Positions 53,621-61,169 of a stretch of DNA of 64,000 nt are shown here, one piece after another (position 1 is the first letter of the stretch; the number at the start of each line of letters is the position of its first letter). The stretch comes from Bacteroidota bacterium (GTDB lineage Bacteria > Bacteroidota > Bacteroidia > Chitinophagales > Chitinophagaceae), in NCBI GenBank assembly GCA_947452905.1, contig CANGEP010000003.1, positions 186,001-250,000 on the forward strand. The letters are read 5' to 3'. Position numbers and translations under genes: made by a program. Under the pieces are notes generated by a model. It had not been told where the DNA came from, did not search any database, and saw only the letters and a program-made list of their open reading frames with translations.

Positions 53621-54106
53621 TTAATTTTTTGCTTTAAAACTCCAAGTAAATAAAAATTCAGAAACAATTTCACCGTTTTCATTTGTACCAATCGATTTTG
53701 CGACTAATGTTTTACCTTCTTTTGTACGAATGGCTTCTTCAATGGTGTTGGCCATAGCTGCTCCATCCTCGGTACTAAAATAAATCATACCAGTGGCTTT
53801 TTTTACATAGCTCACTTCCATTTTTACCACCAACATACTTACCGAGGGTTGGCGTTTGTAAATTTGCCCTAAGGCTAGTAAACCCGTACTCATTTCTGCA
53901 GCCATTGCTTGAGCAGCAAAATACATCGACTTAAATGGGTTTTTACTAAACCATGTATGCTTAATCTTTATCACACATTTTTCTTCTGTTAATTCTTGTA
54001 CACGAAGTCCTACAAAAAAAGCGGCAGGCAACCCTTGTAATAAAAAAAGTTTATACTTTAAAGGATGGGTGACTAATTGCTTAAAACGATTAAAATTTGG
54101 GTTCAT
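53621..54106 (-). CDS. DUF4442 hotdog-fold protein
   Basis: This 161-aa protein is a predicted thioesterase-like hotdog of the DUF4442 family: MNPNFNRFKQLVTHPLKYKL, KIKHTWFSKNPFKSMYFAAQ, AMAAEMSTGLLAL and the strand pair VSMLVVKMEVSYVKKATGMI. It has no signal peptide. The start is the ATG at 54106; the longer frame begins with TTG. A perfect -7 box (TATATTTG, minus strand) ends only 3 nt before this ATG, and the terminator of the upstream DUF5777 gene abuts that box. Acyl-CoA or lipid-linked substrate is plausible but unproven. Confidence 0.82.
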   Translation of the reverse strand: MNPNFNRFKQLVTHPLKYKLFLLQGLPAAFFVGLRVQELTEEKCVIKIKHTWFSKNPFKSMYFAAQAMAAEMSTGLLALGQIYKRQPSVSMLVVKMEVSYVKKATGMIYFSTEDGAAMANTIEEAIRTKEGKTLVAKSIGTNENGEIVSEFLFTWSFKAKN

Positions 54107-54109
54107 ACC

Positions 54110-54117
54110 CAAATATA
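54110..54117 (-). promoter_or_regulatory. -7 box 3 nt before the DUF4442 start
   Basis: Minus-strand TATATTTG is a perfect TAnnTTTG match and ends 3 nt before the ATG at 54106. It directly follows the T run of the upstream terminator, so the hairpin occupies the -33 region. Confidence 0.5.
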
Positions 54118-54119
54118 CT

Positions 54120-54158
54120 AAAAAAGGGATGAGGTAACAGTTTGTACCACATCCCTTT
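54120..54158 (-). terminator. Rho-independent terminator of the CX4CH lipoprotein/DUF5777 operon
   Basis: AAAGGGATG (54123-54131) pairs with CATCCCTTT (54150-54158), and GGTA/TACC pairs inside after an A-A mismatch. Six T follow on the minus strand. Confidence 0.82.
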
Positions 54159-54184
54159 AGACTCTTTTGATAAGTAAAATACGG

Positions 54185-55102
54185 CTACTTGCCCATAAAC
54201 ATACTTCGGTTAATAGTAAAGCCTATGGCCATTCCTTCTCCACTTAATTTATTGCTGTTTCTAGATAATTGATCGATACAAGAGGAGAATGTGGTATTGC
54301 CAATGTAAAAGTGAAATTGGTGACCTCCAGAATTTACTTCGATACCCACCGAAACCAAATTAGGTTCATAATTTAAAATTGCACCATTGCTGGTTAATAC
54401 ATTTTCAAACATATTTAATTGACGAGAATACTCGAAATCTAAGCTTAGTACATCGGTTAATTTGTATTTTCCCCCAAGGCCTACTGAGTATACTTCGTTA
54501 TCATTATTTATCCCATAAGGCACTTTATTAAAATGAACAATAGTGGGAGATAATTGCAAAGAGAGTTTGTCATTAAACTTACGAGAAATTAAAATTTGAT
54601 TCATGTAATTAAATCTATCTCCGGCAAAAGTGATTGTTTTATCAGGAGCAGTATTTACATTGAATAGTGAAAACAAAGCCACAGATACCGGTATGTTTTT
54701 GGCGCCTGTTTGTTGACGTATAAATTTAATTTTTGAAAATCCCTCATATTTAGAACTTCCAGAAGCTCCAGCTCCTATGTTTAACCATCTGAGTAAAGAA
54801 TAGTCAAATGATAAATAAGTATATGCTACACCAGAGTTAAGTCCTAATAATTGAGCGCCCATTTGTGACTCAGCCCCTTTGTTATAAATATTACTAAAAT
54901 GGTGAGAGATCATAAATTGTAAAAAACCCTTGCCTCCCATTTCTGTACTTTGGGTATTAATAATTTTAGTTGTACTAAAAACATTTTTAGTGATTTTAAC
55001 TTTTGGCTTTACTTCGGTAACAGTTATAGTGGAATCCGTTTGAGCTATAGATTGACTAAGTAAACCAAGGCATATAATAGTAAGTGTAAATATTTTTTTC
55101 AT
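54185..55102 (-). CDS. DUF5777-type outer-membrane beta-barrel protein
   Basis: This 305-aa protein has a signal peptide (ends QSIAQ) and alternating amphipathic strands: GGKGFLQFMISHHFSNIYNK, AYTYLSFDYSLLRWLNIGAG, then a C-terminal aromatic strand. The ISHHFSN opening and the VSVGIEVNSGGHQFHFYIGN segment fit the DUF5777 beta-barrel family. It is the third gene of a minus-strand operon with two CX4CH lipoproteins. Association with cytochrome-like lipoproteins suggests a redox or porin role at the outer membrane, but no function is established. Confidence 0.75.
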   Translation of the reverse strand: MKKIFTLTIICLGLLSQSIAQTDSTITVTEVKPKVKITKNVFSTTKIINTQSTEMGGKGFLQFMISHHFSNIYNKGAESQMGAQLLGLNSGVAYTYLSFDYSLLRWLNIGAGASGSSKYEGFSKIKFIRQQTGAKNIPVSVALFSLFNVNTAPDKTITFAGDRFNYMNQILISRKFNDKLSLQLSPTIVHFNKVPYGINNDNEVYSVGLGGKYKLTDVLSLDFEYSRQLNMFENVLTSNGAILNYEPNLVSVGIEVNSGGHQFHFYIGNTTFSSCIDQLSRNSNKLSGEGMAIGFTINRSMFMGK

Positions 55103-55132
55103 AATGTAATTTTTAATGGATGTTGAAGATTA

Positions 55133-55750
55133 CTATTGAGCTTGACCTTGTGCAATCCATGTTGCAATAGTTTGTGTAGTACATGTGTTAAGGCTAAGTA
55201 CTGGCCCTGGATGGCCTGTGGCACCGCCACTTTTCATCATTGCTGATAAAATAGCTTTATCATTAACCATAGTACTATAACTTAAAACCGGTGATACTGT
55301 TCCATGACAAGTAGAACTTTTACATGTGCTGTTATAGATGGGTAAAATATTGGCAGTGTATGTTATGGTTCCTGAAACAATACAACCACCACCATCATCT
55401 TTAGCACCTTGAGCAATCCATGCTTGCATTACTGCTTTTTGTGTTGGAGTAAAACGAACACCACCATCTCCTGGATGTTTGGTAGTGTCTGTAACCATAT
55501 CTTTAAAAGTAGTAACCCTTGCTAATATAGTGGGGTAAAATATAGTATCTAAATGAGAAAATTGAACTGCGGTGCTACTCACTCCATTATTATGACAACC
55601 ACATCCTCCAGCAGTTACTATGGGAACAATTTCGCTTCTAAAGGAAACTGTTGGCAAGCTTTCAATATCAGATTTATTCTTGTAACAAGAAGAGAAAGTA
55701 CTAAGTACAATTGTTGCAAGACTGGCCATTGTTATTAATCTTATTTTCAT
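55133..55750 (-). CDS. Lipoprotein with noncanonical c-haem motifs (CXCH and CX4CH)
   Basis: This 205-aa lipoprotein has lipobox FSSC (C22). Two similar halves are visible. The first has IVPIVTAGGCGCHNNG (C50, C52, H53) and the ending AVMQAWIAQGAK. The second has ILPIYNSTCKSSTCHG (C143, C148, H149) and TIATWIAQGQ. The second motif is CX4CH, a spacing known to bind haem c in some cytochromes; the first is CXCH and may not bind haem. The duplication suggests a former di-haem design. It sits 30 bp after a larger CX4CH lipoprotein gene and 30 bp before the DUF5777 gene. Confidence 0.72.
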   Translation of the reverse strand: MKIRLITMASLATIVLSTFSSCYKNKSDIESLPTVSFRSEIVPIVTAGGCGCHNNGVSSTAVQFSHLDTIFYPTILARVTTFKDMVTDTTKHPGDGGVRFTPTQKAVMQAWIAQGAKDDGGGCIVSGTITYTANILPIYNSTCKSSTCHGTVSPVLSYSTMVNDKAILSAMMKSGGATGHPGPVLSLNTCTTQTIATWIAQGQAQ

Positions 55751-55780
55751 ATCTCTAAAATTTGAGTGACTTGAATTTTG

Positions 55781-56977
55781 TTACTTAGTAATTAATTTTC
55801 CTGATACTTTGTATTTATAAATACCTGTACCTGTTATACCATATTTCCATACATCTGGAATATTTGGATCAGAAAAATACCAGGCTTTTATAAGTGCTAT
55901 TTCGGCAGGTTTAATACCCCCATCTTGATTGGCCATGCCGCCAGTATTTGAGGTAGTAAATACCCCTGTTCTTGGATTAGCCATGAGCATAGTAGAATCT
56001 AATCGATAAATAATACTACTAGTTGTATTGTATATGTCTCCCTTAACATAATAGGCTTTTTTAGAAGTAGGATCTGTATAGGCTACTGCAGTATTACTTC
56101 TTATACCTTTAGGATAATTAATATCAAATAGGATATCATCGTAATTATTTAAAGGGCCTCTTGTGCTTACTGCAGATACTGGAGTAGAAAATGTTTTAAA
56201 AGGTCTAAAGCTCGCATTGGCTAAAGTATCGGCATAAAATTTTCTAACACTATCTTTATAGGCTTGTAAAAATGTAGCGCGTACAGCATTACTTGTAAGT
56301 TGACAATAAACTGTGTTCACTGCAGTGACTGGATTGGTATAAGTCCATTGTGCAGTATCCGCAGTAGTTAAACCAGTTAACAAACCTTTTCTGGCCCAGC
56401 CACCGGTACTAGTAGCTTCATTATGACAATTACCTGAGGTACATCCACCACTAATAATTGAAATCGCTGCGGGTCTAAAATCGTTGAGATCTGGTTTTTC
56501 CTTTGCGCCATTTAAAATCCAATTATAAATAATTCCTTTATCGGAAGCTGCCACTTCGGTATTAGAACTAACTGGTGGCATGGCTTTGTTAAAATCGTTG
56601 GTGGTAATATATACCCATAATTTACTACCCGCTGGATCTTTAGGGCTCACATATTTCATCACATCAGCATAGGTTTCAAACTTAGGACTAATAGGGCCTC
56701 CATGACAATTGGCTGTGGCACAATCTTGTGTTAAAATACTCAATACTCCTCTAAAATTAATACTGTCATTTTTGCTAGGATTTATATCTGCCATGGCAAC
56801 AATATTGCTACTATAAAAAGCGGAATATACAGTGCTATCTGCCATACCCTTGTAGGATCTGTCCAATCCTTGTATGGTAGCCGTACTATCTTCTTTTTTA
56901 CATTGAATAGAAAGTGTAGTAATGGATACCCCAACCAACAACACTGTGATGAGCTTGACCAAAGAATTTTTTCTCAT
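55781..56977 (-). CDS. Lipoprotein with two CX4CH haem-type motifs
   Basis: This 398-aa lipoprotein starts at the ATG at 56977 (lipobox SIQC, C26); the longer frame to 57031 hides the signal. Motifs: CATANCH (C86, C91, H92) followed by KAMPPV (M133, a possible distal ligand), and CTSGNCH (C179, C184, H185). The WILNGAK helix after the first motif matches cytochrome-like lipoproteins of Bacteroidota and Planctomycetes. The rest is unassigned. It leads a three-gene operon and is divergent from the cytochrome c/NrfD operon, which suggests a shared respiratory theme. Confidence 0.72.
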   Translation of the reverse strand: MRKNSLVKLITVLLVGVSITTLSIQCKKEDSTATIQGLDRSYKGMADSTVYSAFYSSNIVAMADINPSKNDSINFRGVLSILTQDCATANCHGGPISPKFETYADVMKYVSPKDPAGSKLWVYITTNDFNKAMPPVSSNTEVAASDKGIIYNWILNGAKEKPDLNDFRPAAISIISGGCTSGNCHNEATSTGGWARKGLLTGLTTADTAQWTYTNPVTAVNTVYCQLTSNAVRATFLQAYKDSVRKFYADTLANASFRPFKTFSTPVSAVSTRGPLNNYDDILFDINYPKGIRSNTAVAYTDPTSKKAYYVKGDIYNTTSSIIYRLDSTMLMANPRTGVFTTSNTGGMANQDGGIKPAEIALIKAWYFSDPNIPDVWKYGITGTGIYKYKVSGKLITK

Positions 56978-57241
56978 AAATAAAAAATTTAACTGTGAAA
57001 GAAATTGCTTCTTGATAATCGTAGAAGCCAAGAAATCAACATACTGCGAAATGGTTTAATATATAGTCTACCATTTTGATTGCACAAAACTAGTATGGCT
57101 TATTCCCTCCAATTATGACATTCATCAGAAATTAAAATGATACTGCTCATCTAAACATAACTGATGAAACTCATCTTTTTTAATGACCGCTATCATTGAA
57201 CAGCATTTGTCATTATTCTAACCTTTGTGCTATCAAAATAT
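56978..57241. other. 264-bp divergent intergenic region between two redox operons
   Basis: No gene is seen here. It contains an inverted pair TTCATCAG (57121-57128) and CTGATGAA (57161-57168), further TCATC copies near 57147 and 57171, and a near-consensus -7 box AACCTTTG (57220-57227) before the cytochrome gene. It could hold operators for both operons. Confidence 0.45.
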
Positions 57242-57643
57242 ATGCAAATGAAAAATTTAACAATGCTTTCTTTAGTGGTTGTATTTATCACGGCTGCTAG
57301 TTTTACCATGTTTCAAAAACCATGGACGGTTCCTGCTGATAAAGCTAAAATGGCAAATCCAGTAAAAACAAGTGCAGCATCTGTGTCTGAAGGAAAAGCT
57401 TTATGGAGTCAACATTGTGCCTCTTGTCATGGTAAAGCGGGTTTGGGAGATGGTTCAAAAGCTTCTACCTTAGAAACTACACCACCTGATTTTAGCAAAG
57501 CTGCTTTTCAGGGTCAAACAGACGGAGCTTTATTTTATAAGACATCAGAAGGTCGTGATGATATGCCAAGTTTTAAAAAGAAAATACCAGATCAAGAAGA
57601 TATTTGGAATTTGGTAAACTATATGCGCAGTTTAAAAAAATAG
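57242..57643 (+). CDS. Exported mono-haem c-type cytochrome
   Basis: This protein of about 133 aa has an N-terminal signal/anchor (KNLTMLSLVVVFITAASF). The class I cytochrome fold has canonical CASCH (C59, C62, H63) with GKAGLGDGSK and the distal methionine in RDDMPSFKKKI (M108). The C-terminal helix is IWNLVNYMRSLKK. I set the start at the ATG at 57242 (57248 equally possible); the longer frame begins at GTG 57227, inside a likely -7 box. It is first in an operon with a small Tat protein, an Fe-S protein and NrfD, and would carry electrons for that complex. Confidence 0.9.
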   Translation: MQMKNLTMLSLVVVFITAASFTMFQKPWTVPADKAKMANPVKTSAASVSEGKALWSQHCASCHGKAGLGDGSKASTLETTPPDFSKAAFQGQTDGALFYKTSEGRDDMPSFKKKIPDQEDIWNLVNYMRSLKK

Positions 57644-57672
57644 CAAGCTCAATTTTACATAATAATTAATGT

Positions 57673-57909
57673 ATGAACAACAGAAGAAAACTAATTGCCA
57701 GTATAAGTGCACTTGGCTTATTTCCACTTGTAAAACTTGGGTTCTTAACTAAAAAGAAAGAAATGATTAGTTGTGCTCCCGAAATTAAAACCATGAAAAT
57801 GCTTACTCAAGATGGAAGGCTTGTGGAAGTGGATATCGCTAAATTAAATGGTGCTAAAGAAAAAATATCTAATAAGCAATTACAAGATTGGGTTAAAAAA
57901 GAACTGTAA
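57673..57909 (+). CDS. Small Tat-type protein related to the N-terminus of the next Fe-S protein
   Basis: This 78-aa protein has an RR-containing signal-like N-terminus (NRRKLIASISALGLFP). The rest, KTMKMLTQDGRLVEVDIAKL, resembles residues 45-63 of the Fe-S protein encoded 15 bp downstream (MVKLLSVDGEVIEVDKAFL). It has one cysteine (C34) and no Fe-S motif. I do not recognise a named family. It could be a structural subunit or assembly factor of the Fe-S/NrfD complex, exported with it by Tat. Confidence 0.7.
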   Translation: MNNRRKLIASISALGLFPLVKLGFLTKKKEMISCAPEIKTMKMLTQDGRLVEVDIAKLNGAKEKISNKQLQDWVKKEL

Positions 57910-57924
57910 TTAAAATAGTGTGGC

Positions 57925-58854
57925 ATGAAAATAAACGAAAATTCAAGAAGAGATTTTTTAGCTGCCGGTTTAATGGCTAGTGCGGCTTTAGCAGGTTGTA
58001 GTAGTAAAAATCCATTTACCCCAGATGAATTGGGAGAAGTAAAGCCTTCGGGTGAAATGGTAAAATTACTTTCGGTTGATGGAGAAGTAATTGAGGTGGA
58101 TAAAGCATTTTTAAAACCAGTACCCGACTTGCCATCTGTTTCTAATGATGATGCAAGAGTTGGAATACCAGGAAAAAAATTTGCGATGGTGATTGATTTG
58201 TCTAGATGTAAGAGTTTAAAAAAATGTCAAACTGCTTGTAATCATATGCATCACATTCATCCAGGTCAAAACTGGATAAAAGTGTATCCTATGCAAGAGT
58301 CCGAAAAAACTGCTCCTTATTGGCAACCTACTACTTGTATGCATTGCGACGAACCTCCTTGTGTAAAAGTTTGTCCTGTAGATGCTACTTTTAAAAGGAA
58401 AGACGGTATTGTTTTAATAGATAGTGATCGTTGTGTGGGATGTCGTTTTTGTATGGCGGCTTGCCCCTATTCTTCCAGGGTATTTAACTGGGAAGAGCCT
58501 ACCATTGAAAAAGAAGTTGCCCATCAACCTTATTCTTGTGAAACAAGTGTTCCGCAAAAAAAAGGAACAGTAGGTAAATGTGATTTTTGTCCAGATATGG
58601 TTCGCCAGGGCTCTTTACCACATTGCGTTTCGGCTTGCCCCAATGGCGTATTCTTTTTTGGGGATATTCTCGAAGATTCAATAACTAATGGTTCAGAAAC
58701 TTTTAGATTTAGTGAGTTAATTAAAGATAAAGCGGGTTACCGTTTAATGGAAGACTTAGGAACTAAACCAAGTGTTTATTATTTACCTCCTGTAAACAGA
58801 AACTTCCCTTTTGAAAATCACGAATCCGAGAAAGCTGAAGAAAAAAAATCATAG
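57925..58854 (+). CDS. Tat-exported lipoprotein with 4Fe-4S clusters (NrfC/DmsB-like)
   Basis: This 309-aa protein has a Tat motif (SRRDFLAAG) and a lipobox (ALAGC, C25), so it is probably lipidated outside the inner membrane. Cysteine motifs: C95-x5-C101-x3-C105; C138, C141, C146, C150; C170, C173, C176, C180; C219, C222, C234, C238. This is the NrfC/PsrB/HybA pattern, but in motif I the usual second cysteine is L98 (CKSLKKCQTAC), so one cluster may be 3Fe-4S or absent. It would pass electrons to or from the NrfD protein encoded next. No molybdopterin catalytic subunit is encoded beside it. Confidence 0.9.
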   Translation: MKINENSRRDFLAAGLMASAALAGCSSKNPFTPDELGEVKPSGEMVKLLSVDGEVIEVDKAFLKPVPDLPSVSNDDARVGIPGKKFAMVIDLSRCKSLKKCQTACNHMHHIHPGQNWIKVYPMQESEKTAPYWQPTTCMHCDEPPCVKVCPVDATFKRKDGIVLIDSDRCVGCRFCMAACPYSSRVFNWEEPTIEKEVAHQPYSCETSVPQKKGTVGKCDFCPDMVRQGSLPHCVSACPNGVFFFGDILEDSITNGSETFRFSELIKDKAGYRLMEDLGTKPSVYYLPPVNRNFPFENHESEKAEEKKS

Positions 58855-58873
58855 TTCATTAAAATAGTACATC

Positions 58874-60193
58874 GTGGAAAAATTAGCTGAAAATAAAATA
58901 ATTGAAGACTTGCTACCACAAAAATTTGGGAAACAAGGAGTCATTTGGGTAATAAGTTTAATGATTGTTTGTGCAATAGGTGCGTTTGCTTATGCAAGAC
59001 AATTATATTATGGTTTAGAAGTAACCGCGTTAAGAGATTATGTATCCTGGGGTATTTATATTTCTAATTTTGTATTTTTTGTAGCTATTAGTTTAGTTGG
59101 ATCTTTAATAACAGCGGTGCTAAGACTCACGGATGTTCACTGGAGCACACCTCTAACAAGAATCGCAGAAATAATTGCAGTATCTGCTATTGCCTTTGCA
59201 GGATTGATTATAATAGTGGATATGGGGCGTCCCGATCGTTTTTATAATTTATTTACACATGGTCGTTTACAATCACCTATCATCTGGGATGTAATTGTAA
59301 TTACAACTTATTTATTTGTGAGTTTACTATTATTATATTTTCCTTTGCTGCCAGATTTAAAAATTATGATTGGTTTTAAAGAACGCAATGGCAAGTGGTT
59401 ACAAAAATTATATGAATTCTTAGGTTCTTTTTGGAAAAATAAACCAGCACAATTTAAAATCACCAATAGGGCTATTCATATTTTATCTGTTACTATTATT
59501 CCTGTTGCCTTTGCTATTCACACTGTAACTTCTTGGTTATTTGCCACTACCTATAGGCCAGGTTGGGATAGTACTAACTTTGGTGCTTATTTTATTTCAG
59601 GTGCTTTTTTAGTGGGTGCAGGAGGCGTATTAATTGCTATGTATGTTTTTAGAACTCATTACAAATTGGAAAAATATATTACCAACGATCATTTCGATAA
59701 AATGGGGAAAGTTGTGGTATTGCTTGCTTTAATTTATTTATACTTTAATATTAATGAATTTTTAGTGCCCGCTTTTAAAATGAAAAAATCCGAAGAAGAA
59801 CATTTAATGGGTTTATTTACAGGAGAATTTTCACCTATTTTTTGGTTTGCTATTTCTACTTCTATGTTAATTCCAATTCTTATTTTGATTACTAAAACGG
59901 GCCGTAAACCCAATGCAGCTTTCGTTGCTGGCATACTCGTAGTAGTTGGGTCTTGGTTTAAAAGGTATTTAATTGTAACACCAACCTTACTTCACCCATT
60001 TTTACCCATGCACGATGTGCCTACTACTTATACTCATTATTTTCCTACCTGGGAAGAATGGGCTATCGCAGGGGGATCACTAGCTGGCGCTTTATTAGTG
60101 ATTACATTTTTTGCTAGAATTTTCCCCATCATTCCTATTCATGAAACAATAATTGAAGCTGCTAACGAAAACTTGCCCCATGAAAATGTTTAA
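58874..60193 (+). CDS. nrfD: NrfD/PsrC-family quinone-interacting membrane subunit
   Basis: This 439-aa integral membrane protein has about nine or ten TM helices. The conserved NrfD opening (ALRDYVSWGIYISNFVFFVA), the DMGRPDRFYNLF segment and HTVTSWLFATTYRPGW mark the family. It starts with GTG at 58874; the next in-frame Met is inside TM1. It would exchange electrons between the quinone pool and the Fe-S lipoprotein. It lies 19 bp after the Fe-S gene and overlaps the next gene by 14 bp. Confidence 0.9.
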   Translation: MEKLAENKIIEDLLPQKFGKQGVIWVISLMIVCAIGAFAYARQLYYGLEVTALRDYVSWGIYISNFVFFVAISLVGSLITAVLRLTDVHWSTPLTRIAEIIAVSAIAFAGLIIIVDMGRPDRFYNLFTHGRLQSPIIWDVIVITTYLFVSLLLLYFPLLPDLKIMIGFKERNGKWLQKLYEFLGSFWKNKPAQFKITNRAIHILSVTIIPVAFAIHTVTSWLFATTYRPGWDSTNFGAYFISGAFLVGAGGVLIAMYVFRTHYKLEKYITNDHFDKMGKVVVLLALIYLYFNINEFLVPAFKMKKSEEEHLMGLFTGEFSPIFWFAISTSMLIPILILITKTGRKPNAAFVAGILVVVGSWFKRYLIVTPTLLHPFLPMHDVPTTYTHYFPTWEEWAIAGGSLAGALLVITFFARIFPIIPIHETIIEAANENLPHENV

Positions 60194-61055
60194 ATTTTGG
60201 TTACTCCCAATGGTTTGGATAATTGTATTTACACCAGCTATTTTAGTTGGTCAAACCGCCGATAAAAACACTTTGTCTTTAAATATTAAATATTTTAACG
60301 ACTATAATATTACACATCATTTATTAATTTCTGCAAAGTCTAAAATAGAGGGGAAGTTTCAACAAATTCCCAATATACCTGTTCAGGTTTTTATAAGCAG
60401 CGATGCCAATAAAGCCAACTTAATTGGTAAAGGAGTTACCAATGCAAAAGGGGTATTACTCATTAATATTCCTGCAGTAGCACAAGCGGAATGGTTAAAA
60501 TCACCGAATCAAAACTTTATTGCTGTTTCGCCAGCTACTCAAAAATTTGAAGAAGGTCGAGGAGAACTAACTATTACTAAAGCAAAAATTAAAATTGATA
60601 CTACGGCAGGCCATATTATTACGGCTAAATTAGTTGCATTGGTTGATACTACATGGACAGCAATCGCAGCTGTAGATATGGTAGTGGGAGTTAAAAGATT
60701 AAGTAGTATTTTAAATGCTAACGAAACTGCAAGCTATCCCACTGATTCAAGTGGATTAGTACAAGCTGAATTCAAAAGAGATAGCATTCCGGGAGACGCC
60801 AAAGGCAATATAACTATTGTTGCGGCAGTTTTAGACAATGATATTTATGGAAATTTAAATGCAGAGATGGTAGTGCCTTGGGGAAAATATTATACTTATG
60901 AATCTAATTTTGATCATCGTACCTTATTTGCTAGAAGAGGACATTCACCTATTTGGTTAGCGCTTTTAGCATATACCATTGTGGTGGCTGTTTGGTCTGT
61001 AATCATTTATTTATTTTTTCAAATTAAACAAATTCAAAAAATTGGGATAGAGTAG
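60180..61055 (+). CDS. Membrane-anchored extracytoplasmic protein of the NrfD operon
   Basis: This 291-aa protein has a signal peptide (MKMFKFWLLPMVWIIVF, ends LVGQ) and a C-terminal TM (SPIWLALLAYTIVVAVWSVI and on). Between them are two beta-sandwich-like segments: VQVFISSDANKANLIGKGVT with NAKGVLLINIPA, and VDMVVGVKRLSS with TDSSGLVQAEFKRD. I do not recognise a named family. The start at 60180 overlaps nrfD by 14 bp; the longer frame from 60153 adds nine residues. Operon position suggests an accessory subunit of the Fe-S/NrfD complex. Confidence 0.75.
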   Translation: MKMFKFWLLPMVWIIVFTPAILVGQTADKNTLSLNIKYFNDYNITHHLLISAKSKIEGKFQQIPNIPVQVFISSDANKANLIGKGVTNAKGVLLINIPAVAQAEWLKSPNQNFIAVSPATQKFEEGRGELTITKAKIKIDTTAGHIITAKLVALVDTTWTAIAAVDMVVGVKRLSSILNANETASYPTDSSGLVQAEFKRDSIPGDAKGNITIVAAVLDNDIYGNLNAEMVVPWGKYYTYESNFDHRTLFARRGHSPIWLALLAYTIVVAVWSVIIYLFFQIKQIQKIGIE

Positions 61056-61078
61056 GCTGAAGTTTGATGTTTTGATGA

Positions 61079-61111
61079 AGAAAGGCGCTCTTTGAGCGCC
61101 TTTCTGATTTT
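61079..61111 (+). terminator. Rho-independent terminator of the cytochrome/NrfD operon
   Basis: The 12-bp stem AGAAAGGCGCTC/GAGCGCCTTTCT (61079-61090 with 61094-61105) has a TTT loop and is followed by GATTTTT. Confidence 0.88.
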
Positions 61112-61169
61112 TAGGAGTTTATTTTTTACAGATAAAATCTTACATTTAAAGCAACAAACAAAAACGATT

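Noticed and set aside
57925-60193. Alternative complex III (ActB/ActC) as an explanation of the Fe-S/NrfD genes
   Set aside because: There is no ActB molybdopterin-like domain, no pentahaem ActA and no DUF3341 ActD; the Fe-S protein is a separate short Tat-lipoprotein.
61092-61169. Upstream extension of the SSS symporter frame
   Set aside because: It runs through the terminator of the previous operon; the ATG at 61170 gives a normal symporter N-terminus.
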